Assembly: GCA_900315175.1 (NCBI GenBank)
Contig: OMYA01000010.1
Coordinates: 1 to 64,000, forward strand
DNA: 64,000 nt
Direction of reading: 5' to 3'
Origin: an uncultured Bacteroidales bacterium
GTDB taxonomy: Bacteria; Bacteroidota; Bacteroidia; Bacteroidales; F082
Shown: positions 1 through 7,954 of the stretch, piece after piece
Layout: every line of letters starts with the position of its first letter
Position numbering within the stretch: the stretch's first letter is position 1
The notes under the pieces: model-generated
The model's database searches: none
What the model was told of the DNA's origin: nothing
The model's input: the letters and a program-made list of their open reading frames with translations, nothing else
Made by a program: the position numbers and the translations under genes

Positions 1-16
1 ACGGTTGGTAACTTTT

Positions 17-495
17 TCATAGTTTTATGATTTTTTTGATATACTGGTTTTGTGATGTCATAATACTAATCAAATATATTCCTGAGGGAAAATCAGTCAA
101 TGAATAATGCTCGATATATTCGCCAGATCTCTTTATTCCTGAAAACAAAGTTGTGGTTTTGCCTTGCAGATTTGATATTGAAACTACAATAGTTTCATCG
201 TTTTCAATACTATAACTCAAAATAATTTCATTTATTGTTGGATTAGGATAAAAACTAAAAACATCTTTTGGGTCTTTGTGTTCAGGTTCATAAACCATGT
301 TTGTTATATCCATATTCCCAACTTTATCATCAGATTCGTAATACCTGTTTCTATTACATGACTCTATTGTTGCCATAAAACGAGAACCAGCTTTCGCATG
401 AAAGCCGGATTCTAGTTTTATCACTCCTCCAGCTTTCCAATTAACATTGGAACCGGATTTTTCACCTTAACTCTTGCTCTCAATTCTAGGGTACA
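17..495 (-). pseudogene. Relic of a T9SS cargo protein (C-terminal part, frameshifted)
   Basis: The intact reading frame (17-424, first possible start a GTG at 424) encodes a C-terminal T9SS type A sorting domain with the usual YPNP motif, about 75 residues before the end, and a final KKIIKL. Ahead of it is the motif GFHAKAGSRFMATIE, which in Bacteroidetes cargo proteins directly precedes the sorting domain. The sequence upstream of the GTG continues the family pattern (SGSNVNWKAGG) but is closed by a TAA at about 466-468, while another frame reads LELRARVKVK. The two pieces join if one base is added to the T-run at 458-462. Beyond 495 nothing recognisable remains, so the large N-terminal part of the gene is gone. 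It could still be a sequencing error in a homopolymer plus a real deletion. No promoter is seen. Confidence 0.6.
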
Positions 496-507
496 TTATA
501 CACACCG

Positions 508-551
508 CAAAAATAAAAAAAAGTTAACAATTGGTCCCACCAATTGCTAAC
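508..551 (-). terminator. Rho-independent terminator after the dipeptidase gene
   Basis: The arms at 523-535 and 539-551 form a 13-bp hairpin with one non-pairing position and a 3-nt loop. Read on the minus strand it is followed by a run of eight T. It would end the asd-ribF-dipeptidase transcript. Confidence 0.7.
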
Positions 552-558
552 TTTTAAA

Positions 559-610
559 CTACTAAACTATTAAACTATTAAGCTATTAAGCTATTAAGCT
601 ACTAAGCTAC
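559..610 (-). repeat. 8-bp tandem array (CTTARTAG)6
   Basis: Six consecutive 8-bp units, consensus CTTARTAG on the minus strand, lie between the stop codon of the dipeptidase gene and its terminator hairpin. Every unit contains TAG and TAR. Because 8 is not a multiple of 3, the array places stop codons in all three frames. The same unit recurs after the gene ending at 60385. Confidence 0.8.
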
Positions 611-613
611 CGT

Positions 614-2353
614 CTAATACACCTTCAGCTTATCTCCCGTCTGGTCGATAATAGCCTTGTAGAACTCATCGCTGTATTTCGGCTGTTCCACCTTCGGAGC
701 GTAATATTTGTAACCCTCAGGGACCTCACGGGCTGTCTTCACGTTGCCGTCCATGTATTTCATAAAGAGATACTGATAGAACACTTTCCAGTCGGCGCAA
801 AGCTTCGTTGCCTCGGTATTTGAGTACTTGGTGAGGAACTTCACTGCCTCTTCAGGGTCTTTAGCATAAATCTCAGCAGCCTTGGTGTTGATGTTCTGAA
901 CCGATTTCACCCAGCCCTGCTCGTATTCTGCCTGTTTTGCCTCTATTTCAGGATGTATGTAGTCGTATTTGGTATAAGCCCAGTTAGAAACCTGGCTGAA
1001 GATCCAGAATCCTGCCGTCTCCGACCATTCCATCATCGAGCCGTTGCCCACACGATAGCAAAGCGGAATCTCTGTCATACATGTGTACATCGGGCAATAC
1101 ACGGTGCTTGCTGCGTCATCAACACCCCACCAGATGATACCGCCAATCTCAGGGATGCTGTTGGCATTGCTCTGTGATACGAACGAGAAGCCTGTCTGCT
1201 GTGTTGCAGTGGTTCTCTCGTGCTGGTATGCCACGCCGTCGACTTCAAAACCCATTGGACGCCAACGATATGGGCAATGGAACGGGCCAGCGCCGAGGTC
1301 GAGAGACATGTCGAGTTCGGTGCCCTCGAGATGGTCGCGCATGAAACTCATCATGTCGAGTACCGACACTTTCTTGTTAGGCTTCACCCAAAGAGGCATC
1401 TTGTTGCTTGGGAAGTTCTCCACTGTCTGTGCCTCACCTTTCACGTATGGCTTGGCACGCATGATGTTGCGGCCTGTAGCATAGTCGAAATAAGCGTCCA
1501 TGCCGTCGGTAACCTTGTTGAACATGGCCCACACACGCATCTCGCAGCCACGGGCGGCACCGAAATCAACAGGAGCGTAAACGTCTGAGAATGAGAAGTC
1601 TTCGTCTTTGCCTACATAAAGATTGTTCTTCTTTGCAAATGAAATCACATCTTCCGAATAGATGCAGTCGATGTTCATATCGGTCATGAACTTCTTGAAA
1701 TCCTTCGATGTGACAGATGTCTTGTTTTTCTTTGCAAGAGGGAAGGTGGTGATACGAGCCTGGTTGGCATGACCGCAGACATATCCGTCAGGGATGCGGC
1801 GTGCTACCCACACCATGCCTTTCTCGAACTTGCCCTTGCCGATCATTTCCATGATCCAGACCTCTTCGGTGTCGGCGATAGAGAATGACTCGCCTTCGCT
1901 GATATAGCCATATTTTGCTGTGAGTTCAGCTATGTTACGGATGGCCTCACGGGCTGTCTTGCAACGCTGCAATGAGATGTAAATCAAGGTGCCGTAGTCC
2001 ATCAGGCCTTCGCCTTCCCAGAGGCATTCCAGACCGCCATAAGTGGTCTCGCCGATGGCAAGCTGGTACTCGTTCATGTTGCCTACAACATTGTATGTGT
2101 GGCTCACTTCCGGAATCTGGCCGAGATAACGGCCGCTGTCCCAGTCATAAAGGTCACGCATGGCACCCTCCGGATAGTCGGCTGCCGGATAATGATACAA
2201 CTCACCGTAAAGCACATGAGAATCAGCGGCATACGAAATCATTGTAGAACCGTCGACCGATGCTCCCTTAGTAACGAGGAAGTTGGTGCATGCACTTGCC
2301 TTCGACATTCCGAGAAGGCTAATAATTGCTAATAATGTCAAGAATTTTTTCAT
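614..2353 (-). CDS. Secreted C69-family dipeptidase
   Basis: 579 residues. A signal peptide of about 21 residues ends in ASA, directly followed by Cys22 in ACTNFLVTKGASVDGS. This is the N-terminal cysteine nucleophile and start motif of peptidase family C69 (PepD-type Ntn hydrolases), exposed when the signal peptide is removed. Further family features are TYNVVGNMNEYQLAIGETT and the GESFSIADTEEVWIMEMIG segment. It probably cleaves dipeptides in the periplasm or outside the cell, feeding peptide and amino acid catabolism. It starts 2 bp after ribF ends and is the last gene of an asd-ribF-dipeptidase unit, closed by the hairpin at 508-551. The C69 assignment is strong; substrate preference cannot be read. 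Confidence 0.9.
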   Translation of the reverse strand: MKKFLTLLAIISLLGMSKASACTNFLVTKGASVDGSTMISYAADSHVLYGELYHYPAADYPEGAMRDLYDWDSGRYLGQIPEVSHTYNVVGNMNEYQLAIGETTYGGLECLWEGEGLMDYGTLIYISLQRCKTAREAIRNIAELTAKYGYISEGESFSIADTEEVWIMEMIGKGKFEKGMVWVARRIPDGYVCGHANQARITTFPLAKKNKTSVTSKDFKKFMTDMNIDCIYSEDVISFAKKNNLYVGKDEDFSFSDVYAPVDFGAARGCEMRVWAMFNKVTDGMDAYFDYATGRNIMRAKPYVKGEAQTVENFPSNKMPLWVKPNKKVSVLDMMSFMRDHLEGTELDMSLDLGAGPFHCPYRWRPMGFEVDGVAYQHERTTATQQTGFSFVSQSNANSIPEIGGIIWWGVDDAASTVYCPMYTCMTEIPLCYRVGNGSMMEWSETAGFWIFSQVSNWAYTKYDYIHPEIEAKQAEYEQGWVKSVQNINTKAAEIYAKDPEEAVKFLTKYSNTEATKLCADWKVFYQYLFMKYMDGNVKTAREVPEGYKYYAPKVEQPKYSDEFYKAIIDQTGDKLKVY

Positions 2354-2355
2354 GG

Positions 2356-3285
2356 TTATTTATTTAAAATGTTAATAATTTGCTGTTCGTCAATACCGAT
2401 CTGACGTTTTAAGGCTTCAAAATTATCAAATTTTTTGTCATCTCTGACAAAATCCACAAATCTTATTTTTATTTCTTTGTCATAAAGAGTCCCGTCGAAG
2501 CTAATGATATGTGTTTCAATGCTTTGCGGACGGTTGTCTTCCATTGTCGGGCGCTTCCCGATATATGTCATCGCTGGATATGACCTGCCGCCGATTTCTG
2601 CAAAAGTGGCATAAACACCTTGTTTATCAATGAGTTGAAACTCTTCCGCCACCTCGATGTTAGCAGTAGGATAACCCATTTTATGCCCAACTTGTTGACC
2701 GTGAACGACTTTGCCAATGTATGAATACTCATATCCGAGCAGCATGTTGGCGTGTTTTATATCGCCATTTTCCAAATAATGACGAATTTTTGTCGAGCTA
2801 ACAGCCACATTATCAACATCTTGCTCTTGAATTTTCTCCACTTTGAAATGATATTGGCTGCCTAGCTCATAAAGCATCTCGAAATCGCCTGTCCTGCCTT
2901 TCCCAAAATGATGGTCGTAGCCGATAATCAACACTGCCGGATGGATGTTTTTTACAAGATAATTTTTGATGAAATCCTCTGAAGGGATGGCCGCAAACTC
3001 TTTTGTAAATTTTATGATGATAAGATTATCAATGCCTAACGCTTCAAGATGAGTGATTTTTTCCTCTTGTGTTGAGATGAAACGTATGCCCGAATCATGA
3101 CTCAGCACCTGTCTCGGATGCGGGTAAAACGTCACCACCACGCTCTCGCCACCAATCTCCTTGGCCCGGTTCACCATGTTTCTCAGTATCTCCTGATGTC
3201 CACGATGCACCCCGTCGAACGTCCCGATGGTAACAACAGCGTTCGGTACCTTCTTAAAATCTTCTATGTTATAAAATGTATTCAT
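2356..3285 (-). CDS. ribF: Bifunctional riboflavin kinase / FAD synthetase
   Basis: 309 residues, the normal length for RibF. It phosphorylates riboflavin to FMN and adenylylates FMN to FAD in the cytoplasm. The N-terminal nucleotidyltransferase domain carries TIGTFDGVHRGHQEIL (about residues 20-35) and GYDHHFGKGRTGD (about 122-134). The C-terminal kinase domain carries GHKMGYPTANIE (about 200-211) and the TYIGKRPTM segment. It lies 44 bp after asd, with a dispersed palindromic repeat between them, and 2 bp before the dipeptidase gene. The flavoproteins further along the window (flavodiiron protein, DHOD-like protein) would use its products, but the genes are not linked. Confidence 0.96.
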   Translation of the reverse strand: MNTFYNIEDFKKVPNAVVTIGTFDGVHRGHQEILRNMVNRAKEIGGESVVVTFYPHPRQVLSHDSGIRFISTQEEKITHLEALGIDNLIIIKFTKEFAAIPSEDFIKNYLVKNIHPAVLIIGYDHHFGKGRTGDFEMLYELGSQYHFKVEKIQEQDVDNVAVSSTKIRHYLENGDIKHANMLLGYEYSYIGKVVHGQQVGHKMGYPTANIEVAEEFQLIDKQGVYATFAEIGGRSYPAMTYIGKRPTMEDNRPQSIETHIISFDGTLYDKEIKIRFVDFVRDDKKFDNFEALKRQIGIDEQQIINILNK

Positions 3286-3290
3286 TTTTT

Positions 3291-3331
3291 GTCATTTCGA
3301 GCGTAACGAAGTGGAGTCGAGAAATCCTATT
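3291..3331. repeat. Dispersed REP-like repeat, type A
   Basis: Intergenic copy of a repeat with the core GTCATTTCGAGCGTAACGAA followed by GTGGAGTCGAGAAATC, located between asd and ribF. Related copies lie at 7865-7952 and 53314-53424. Confidence 0.8.
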
Positions 3332-4319
3332 AGATAAGTATCTTTTGAATCAAATACTGAGCTATCTCTACTGCATTCGTTGCCGCTCCTTTTCTTATAT
3401 TATCCGTCACCACCCAGAAATTGAAACCGTTGGCGATGCTGTTGTCTCTTCTCATTCTGCCTACAAATACCTCGTCCTTATCGTAAGCCATCAAAGGTGT
3501 CGGATAAAGATTTTCACTTGGATTGTCGGCAACGATAACGCCAGGGGTATTCTCTAAAATATTTCTAATCTCTTGAATATCATAAGGTTGAGAAAACTCG
3601 ACATTCACCGATTCTGAATGGCCGCCGTATGCCGGAACGCGTGCCACTGTTGCCGAAACAGCGATATTTGAATGTAGAATCTTGTTCGTTTCAAAAATGA
3701 GTTTTTCCTCTTCGGTGGTGTTGCCGTCATCCAGGAAATTGCCTCCGTGAGGGATTATGTTCTCATGAATCTGATGCGGATAAGCCGGATTCTCAGCTTT
3801 TTCGCCTCTTTGCTCGCAATGGAGCTGGTTCAAGCCCTTCAAACCGCTGCCGCTCACCGACTGATATGTCGAAACCACAATACGTTTTATGCCATAACGA
3901 CGGTGCATGGGTGCCAAAGCCATAACTAAGCCTATTGTGGAGCAGTTAGGATTCGCAATGATATGAGTATCAGCGGTTATGTCGTTCGCATTGATTTCCG
4001 GAACCACCAAAGGGATGCCTGCTTTTTTACGCCAAGCGGAGCTGTTATCTACAACGTAAGTGCCTTTTTCGGCAAATAATGGAGCGTATTTCAGCGAAGC
4101 ATCAGCGCCTGCTGAGAAAATCGCTATGTCGGGACGTTTTTCAATCGCCTCTTCAACAGAAATCAAAGTGTATTCCTTACCTCTAAAAAGCGTCTTTTTT
4201 CCGATGGAACGCTCTGATGCCGCTACAATTAGCTCATCAACAGGCAGATTCCTCTCCGCCAAAACCTGAAGCATCTTCTGCCCGACGAGTCCCGTTGCTC
4301 CAATAACCGCTATTTTCAT
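3330..4319 (-). CDS. asd: Aspartate-semialdehyde dehydrogenase
   Basis: 329 residues, full length. It reduces aspartyl phosphate to aspartate semialdehyde with NADPH, the branch step to lysine, diaminopimelate, threonine and methionine. The Rossmann motif GATGLVGQ is at residues 7-14. The catalytic cysteine sits in NPNCSTIG (about residue 126), and the substrate-binding segment SGSGLKG plus RVPAYGGHSE (active-site histidine region) follow. It is the first gene of the minus-strand asd-ribF-dipeptidase unit and diverges from the lamin-tail-domain gene across a 178-bp AT-rich region. No clear -7 box was found for it. Confidence 0.96.
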   Translation of the reverse strand: MKIAVIGATGLVGQKMLQVLAERNLPVDELIVAASERSIGKKTLFRGKEYTLISVEEAIEKRPDIAIFSAGADASLKYAPLFAEKGTYVVDNSSAWRKKAGIPLVVPEINANDITADTHIIANPNCSTIGLVMALAPMHRRYGIKRIVVSTYQSVSGSGLKGLNQLHCEQRGEKAENPAYPHQIHENIIPHGGNFLDDGNTTEEEKLIFETNKILHSNIAVSATVARVPAYGGHSESVNVEFSQPYDIQEIRNILENTPGVIVADNPSENLYPTPLMAYDKDEVFVGRMRRDNSIANGFNFWVVTDNIRKGAATNAVEIAQYLIQKILI

Positions 4320-4336
4320 TTTTTACCTCCCGAAAT

Positions 4337-4352
4337 GTTAAAAATTTTTAAC
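4337..4352. repeat. 16-bp perfect palindrome upstream of asd
   Basis: GTTAAAAATTTTTAAC is a perfect palindrome 17 bp ahead of the asd start codon. It could be an operator, or only AT-rich chance. Confidence 0.4.
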
Positions 4353-4394
4353 AATTATACCGTTTTTTGTTAACTTTTATTAAGATTTGTCCCA

Positions 4395-4443
4395 TTTTTA
4401 CGAAAGTTAAGTTAAAAAGTGTTAAAAACTATTTTCGTAAAAA
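4395..4443. promoter_or_regulatory. 11-bp perfect inverted repeat in the asd / surface-protein divergent region
   Basis: TTTTTACGAAA (4395-4405) and its exact complement TTTCGTAAAAA (4433-4443) flank a 27-bp spacer. The right arm lies just upstream of the -7 box at 4454, so a dimeric regulator bound here could affect the plus-strand promoter. Confidence 0.45.
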
Positions 4444-4453
4444 CTTTTTGCTA

Positions 4454-4461
4454 TACTTTTG
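4454..4461 (+). promoter_or_regulatory. -7 box (TACTTTTG) for the lamin-tail-domain gene
   Basis: Match to the Bacteroidetes TAnnTTTG element. Transcription would begin near 4468, which excludes the upstream in-frame TTG at 4459 as start codon and supports ATG 4498. Confidence 0.6.
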
Positions 4462-4497
4462 CGCAAAAGTACAAAAAAAACGCTAACATTTGTAGTT

Positions 4498-7071
4498 ATG
4501 GATGCAAAAATGTTAAAGATTCTGGTACACCTTTTATTATTAGTGCCATTTTCATGTCTCGCGCAAGTCACCGATGACTTCTCGGATGGTGATTTTAACG
4601 CCAATCCTAAGTGGATTGGGACGGAATCGCTGTTTATTGTCAACAGTAACAAGCAGTTGCAGCTTAACGCTGAGGAATCTGGCGAGGCATGGCTGTTTTG
4701 CGAGGAAGAAGTGTCGAACGGCGTCGAAGATGGAGAATATGAATGGCGTTTCTGGTTACGGGAAGCATTTTCGCCCTCAAGCAACAATTTTAGCGATGTG
4801 TACCTTTGTGATAAATATTTTCTTAGGTTTGGAGAGGCGGGGAGTAACGATGTCGTTGATTTACAACGTGTTGACGGTGACGCTAACGTCAGTGTTTGCC
4901 GTGGCACCGACACATTCATCGCATCGTCGTTCTCCGCTTTCTTTAAAGTGACACGCGATTCCGAAGGTTATTGGAAAATCTATGTCGACAAAATTGGAAA
5001 TGGCGACTATATTATTGAAACTCAAGGTGTTGACAATACTTATCAGCCCGTTGGAAAGTTCGGAATAAAGACAAAATATAGCGCCAGCAACTCGAAAAAA
5101 GTCTATCTCGATGATGTTTATGCCGGTCCGCTGATTGTTGATAACGAAGCCCCATGTCTCGATGATGTTATAGTATTGAAATATAATAAATTAGAATTGA
5201 GTTTTAATGAACCGGTTGACGCTGTTTATGCCCTTGTCGCTGAAAATTATCACCTCGATAATCAGGTTGGAATGCCAATGTATGCCGAATACAACGGAAA
5301 CAACCACTCATCGTTGATTCTCTCATTCTCAAAAACGATACAGGAAGGCGTTCATTACACGTTGACAATCAATAAGATACAAGACATGTCCGGTAATTTG
5401 TCGGAAGACATCAGCTTTACTTTTGTTCATTATAATCTTCATGAATATGACGTTGTGATAAACGAAATCATGGCTGACCCGGAGCCGAGCGTAGGGCTGC
5501 CACCTTACGAATATGTGGAGTTGTATAACACTACTGACCATGCCATAAACATTAAAGATTGGACTTTTGTCATCGGGACAAGCGAAAAGATAATAAATCA
5601 AGATGTAACAATAGATGCAAAGGGTTTCATAATATTATGCAAGGAGGAAACGGTCCCTTTTTTATCGGAATATGGTGATTGTGTGGGTTTTACATCATTC
5701 TCGATACCCAATTCTGGTTCTTTGTTTTCTTTATATGGGTTTCATAAATTTTTGGTTTTTGATTTAGATTTTGACAAATCATGGTATCGAGACAGTGAAA
5801 AAGCCGATGGCGGATGGTCATTGGAGCAAATCGACCCACACTCACCATGTTTGGGAGCTGTCAACTGGCGCGCATGTTGCGACATTAGAGGCGGCACGCC
5901 AGGTGCTGAAAACTCTGTCGCTGATGAAAACGTCTTAGCCCCCGACATCGATTATGTCAATGTGCTGTCATCAAACAGCATAGAGGTTGTTTTTAACCAA
6001 AAAATGGATACGCTTTCATTAGCAAATACTGATAATTACACAATTGTTGAATTTAATGCACATCCATATCATGTTCAACCGTCCGAAGACAGAAAAAGCG
6101 TAACTTTGCTCTTTCAACAGGAATTCATTTTCCATAGGTTTCATAAAATATTGGTTTTTGGTTCTAATTGTTCCGGAGTGCCGGTCGCGGACGGTTGTAG
6201 TTGCGTTTTTGGCTTTCCGGTGGAGGCGGCAGGTGGAGATGTGGTCATAAATGAAATACTTTTTGACCCCATCAGCCCCGCCGCTGATTATGTGGAGATT
6301 TACAACAGGTCGGATAAAACATTTAATATCAATAGGTTACAACTTGGTGTGGTAAAGTCATCGTTTCCAAATCCTCCCGATACGACATTAAAAACGATAT
6401 GTTCTGAAGGCCGTCAACTAATGCCCGGCTCTTATCTGTTGCTCACCACTACGCCCGATGTCATCGGCCATCAATACGAGTGCCCGACCGATGATTTCAT
6501 CACGATGAAGAGTTTTCCCTCTTACCCCAACAGCGGTGCAACGGTGCTCCTGTGTTTTGACGACGAAATCATCGATTGCATGAGCTATTCCGAAGATTTG
6601 CATTATCCTTTGCTATCAGAAACAAAAGGTGTCGCCCTTGAAAGAGTCAGTCCCGACATAAGTTCTTGTGACTCAGAGAATTGGCACTCGGCAGCAGCTC
6701 CATTATATGGCACTCCCGGCTACCAAAACTCCGTTTTTATCGAAAACTCATCAGAAGATGCCGAAATAGAGATTTTTCCACCGGTGTTTTCACCCGATGG
6801 CGATGGTTTTGATGACATAACAACGATAAACCTCTCATGCTTTCAGAACGGTTTTACAGCTAAAATCATCATTTTTGACTCACAAGGAACGTTTGTGAAA
6901 GACCTTGTAAAATGTCAAAATATAGCTTCACAAAGCCGTTTTGTATGGAATGGCTTGGATGAAACCGGAAAGAAAGTCCCGTCGGGAATTTATGTCGTAT
7001 TTACGGAAGTGTTTGATACACAGGGAAATATAAGAAGATTCAAGAAGGCAGTCGTTGTCGCTGAAAAATAA
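4498..7071 (+). CDS. Secreted lamin-tail-domain protein with FlgD/CHU_C-like C-terminus
   Basis: 857 residues from ATG 4498; ATG 4510 is an alternative. A signal peptide (hydrophobic LKILVHLLLLVPFSCLAQ) is followed by a region of about 200 residues resembling a jelly-roll lectin fold (DDFSDGDF...). Two lamin-tail domains begin with VVINEIMADP (about residues 318-410) and VVINEILFDP (about 580-690), each with the conserved YVELYN / YVEIYN. The last 100 residues carry SPDGDGFDD, WNGLDETGKKVPSGIY and end in VVVAEK, the FlgD-like fold typical of gliding-motility-associated C-terminal (type B T9SS) domains. It is probably exported to the cell surface by the T9SS. The substrate or partner is unknown. 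It is monocistronic or reads into the LysE gene 68 bp downstream. Confidence 0.8.
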   Translation: MDAKMLKILVHLLLLVPFSCLAQVTDDFSDGDFNANPKWIGTESLFIVNSNKQLQLNAEESGEAWLFCEEEVSNGVEDGEYEWRFWLREAFSPSSNNFSDVYLCDKYFLRFGEAGSNDVVDLQRVDGDANVSVCRGTDTFIASSFSAFFKVTRDSEGYWKIYVDKIGNGDYIIETQGVDNTYQPVGKFGIKTKYSASNSKKVYLDDVYAGPLIVDNEAPCLDDVIVLKYNKLELSFNEPVDAVYALVAENYHLDNQVGMPMYAEYNGNNHSSLILSFSKTIQEGVHYTLTINKIQDMSGNLSEDISFTFVHYNLHEYDVVINEIMADPEPSVGLPPYEYVELYNTTDHAINIKDWTFVIGTSEKIINQDVTIDAKGFIILCKEETVPFLSEYGDCVGFTSFSIPNSGSLFSLYGFHKFLVFDLDFDKSWYRDSEKADGGWSLEQIDPHSPCLGAVNWRACCDIRGGTPGAENSVADENVLAPDIDYVNVLSSNSIEVVFNQKMDTLSLANTDNYTIVEFNAHPYHVQPSEDRKSVTLLFQQEFIFHRFHKILVFGSNCSGVPVADGCSCVFGFPVEAAGGDVVINEILFDPISPAADYVEIYNRSDKTFNINRLQLGVVKSSFPNPPDTTLKTICSEGRQLMPGSYLLLTTTPDVIGHQYECPTDDFITMKSFPSYPNSGATVLLCFDDEIIDCMSYSEDLHYPLLSETKGVALERVSPDISSCDSENWHSAAAPLYGTPGYQNSVFIENSSEDAEIEIFPPVFSPDGDGFDDITTINLSCFQNGFTAKIIIFDSQGTFVKDLVKCQNIASQSRFVWNGLDETGKKVPSGIYVVFTEVFDTQGNIRRFKKAVVVAEK

Positions 7072-7108
7072 AAAAGAAGAAAAAAGCAAAGAGAATAAAA
7101 AATATTTG

Positions 7109-7116
7109 TACTTTTG
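7109..7116 (+). promoter_or_regulatory. -7 box (TACTTTTG) for the LysE-type exporter
   Basis: TAnnTTTG element 23 bp ahead of the ATG at 7140, giving a leader of roughly 18 nt. Confidence 0.6.
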
Positions 7117-7139
7117 TCTTCTTAGAAAAGTACAGATTT

Positions 7140-7859
7140 ATGGTGTTTTTTCACGGCGCATTAATGGGCTTGACCCTCGCGACAATTTTCGGTTTCGGTC
7201 CTGCCTTCTTTTTGTTGATCCAAACGAGCATCAGCAAGGGTTTTAAAACAGCCTTGCTGTTTGATATGGGTGTGTTGTTGAGCGACATCATGGTTGTTGT
7301 GCTGATGATGCTTACCTCGATACAGCTCACCCTTGACGACAGCGCCAACATGGTGGTCGCGGGCATCACTGCAGGTGTGATAATCATTGGGTTCGGAATA
7401 TTCACGTATTTCAGCAAACCTGAGAAAATAGTGGCTCGCTCCGAGAAAAAAAGCGCCGAACTCGAGGAAATGGAGAAGAGATTCGAGAAAATCGACCAAC
7501 AACTTGACAAAATCGACGAAAAACTCGATATCAAACATGAAGGTCCCAGATGGTATGTTTTTCTGTGCAAAGGATTCATAATGAATATCTTCAACCCGTT
7601 TATCTGGGTCTTTTGGATGACGACGGTCGCCACAGTGTCGGGTACGGAGATTTATCACGGCAACGAGAGTCTTGTGGCACTGTTTTTCATCGGAACGTTC
7701 GCCACAGTGTTCAGCATAGACATCTTGAAAATCGTCGGAGCATATTCCTTAAAACGTTTCTTTACCGAAAAACGCATGAAAATACTCAATCAAGGTACGG
7801 GAATCGTCCTCGCTCTTTGTGGTTTAATGCTGATAATCAGAGTTATTTTCTTCAGATAG
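7140..7859 (+). CDS. LysE/RhtB-family amino acid exporter with cytoplasmic coiled coil
   Basis: 239 residues, somewhat longer than the usual 200-210 for the family. The N-terminus GALMGLTLATIFGFGPAFF corresponds to the LysE signature helix with the conserved G-P. Five or six hydrophobic helices are visible (about residues 4-24, 36-58, 64-88, 143-163, 177-196, 216-237). Between the third and fourth helices lies a highly charged heptad segment, LEEMEKRFEKIDQQLDKIDE (about 106-125), predicted as a coiled coil. The family exports amino acids such as lysine, homoserine or threonine across the inner membrane. The substrate here cannot be told. The gene has its own promoter and converges on recJ. 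Confidence 0.82.
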   Translation: MVFFHGALMGLTLATIFGFGPAFFLLIQTSISKGFKTALLFDMGVLLSDIMVVVLMMLTSIQLTLDDSANMVVAGITAGVIIIGFGIFTYFSKPEKIVARSEKKSAELEEMEKRFEKIDQQLDKIDEKLDIKHEGPRWYVFLCKGFIMNIFNPFIWVFWMTTVATVSGTEIYHGNESLVALFFIGTFATVFSIDILKIVGAYSLKRFFTEKRMKILNQGTGIVLALCGLMLIIRVIFFR

Positions 7860-7864
7860 TCCCC

Positions 7865-7952
7865 GTCATTTCGAGCGGAATGAAATGGAGTCGATAAATC
7901 TCTTGCCGTTGAATGAGATTTCTCCATTCCGCTACGCTTCTGTCGAAATGAC
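7865..7952. repeat. Inverted pair of type A REP-like repeats
   Basis: Two copies of the type A repeat face each other: GTCATTTCGA at 7865-7874 is mirrored by TCGAAATGAC at 7943-7952. They sit exactly between the convergent LysE and recJ stop codons and could fold into a long hairpin acting as a two-way terminator. Confidence 0.8.
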
Positions 7953-7954
7953 GA

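Noticed and set aside
559-610. CRISPR-like array
   Set aside because: The units are 8 bp with no spacers, so it is a simple tandem repeat. No cas genes are present in the window.
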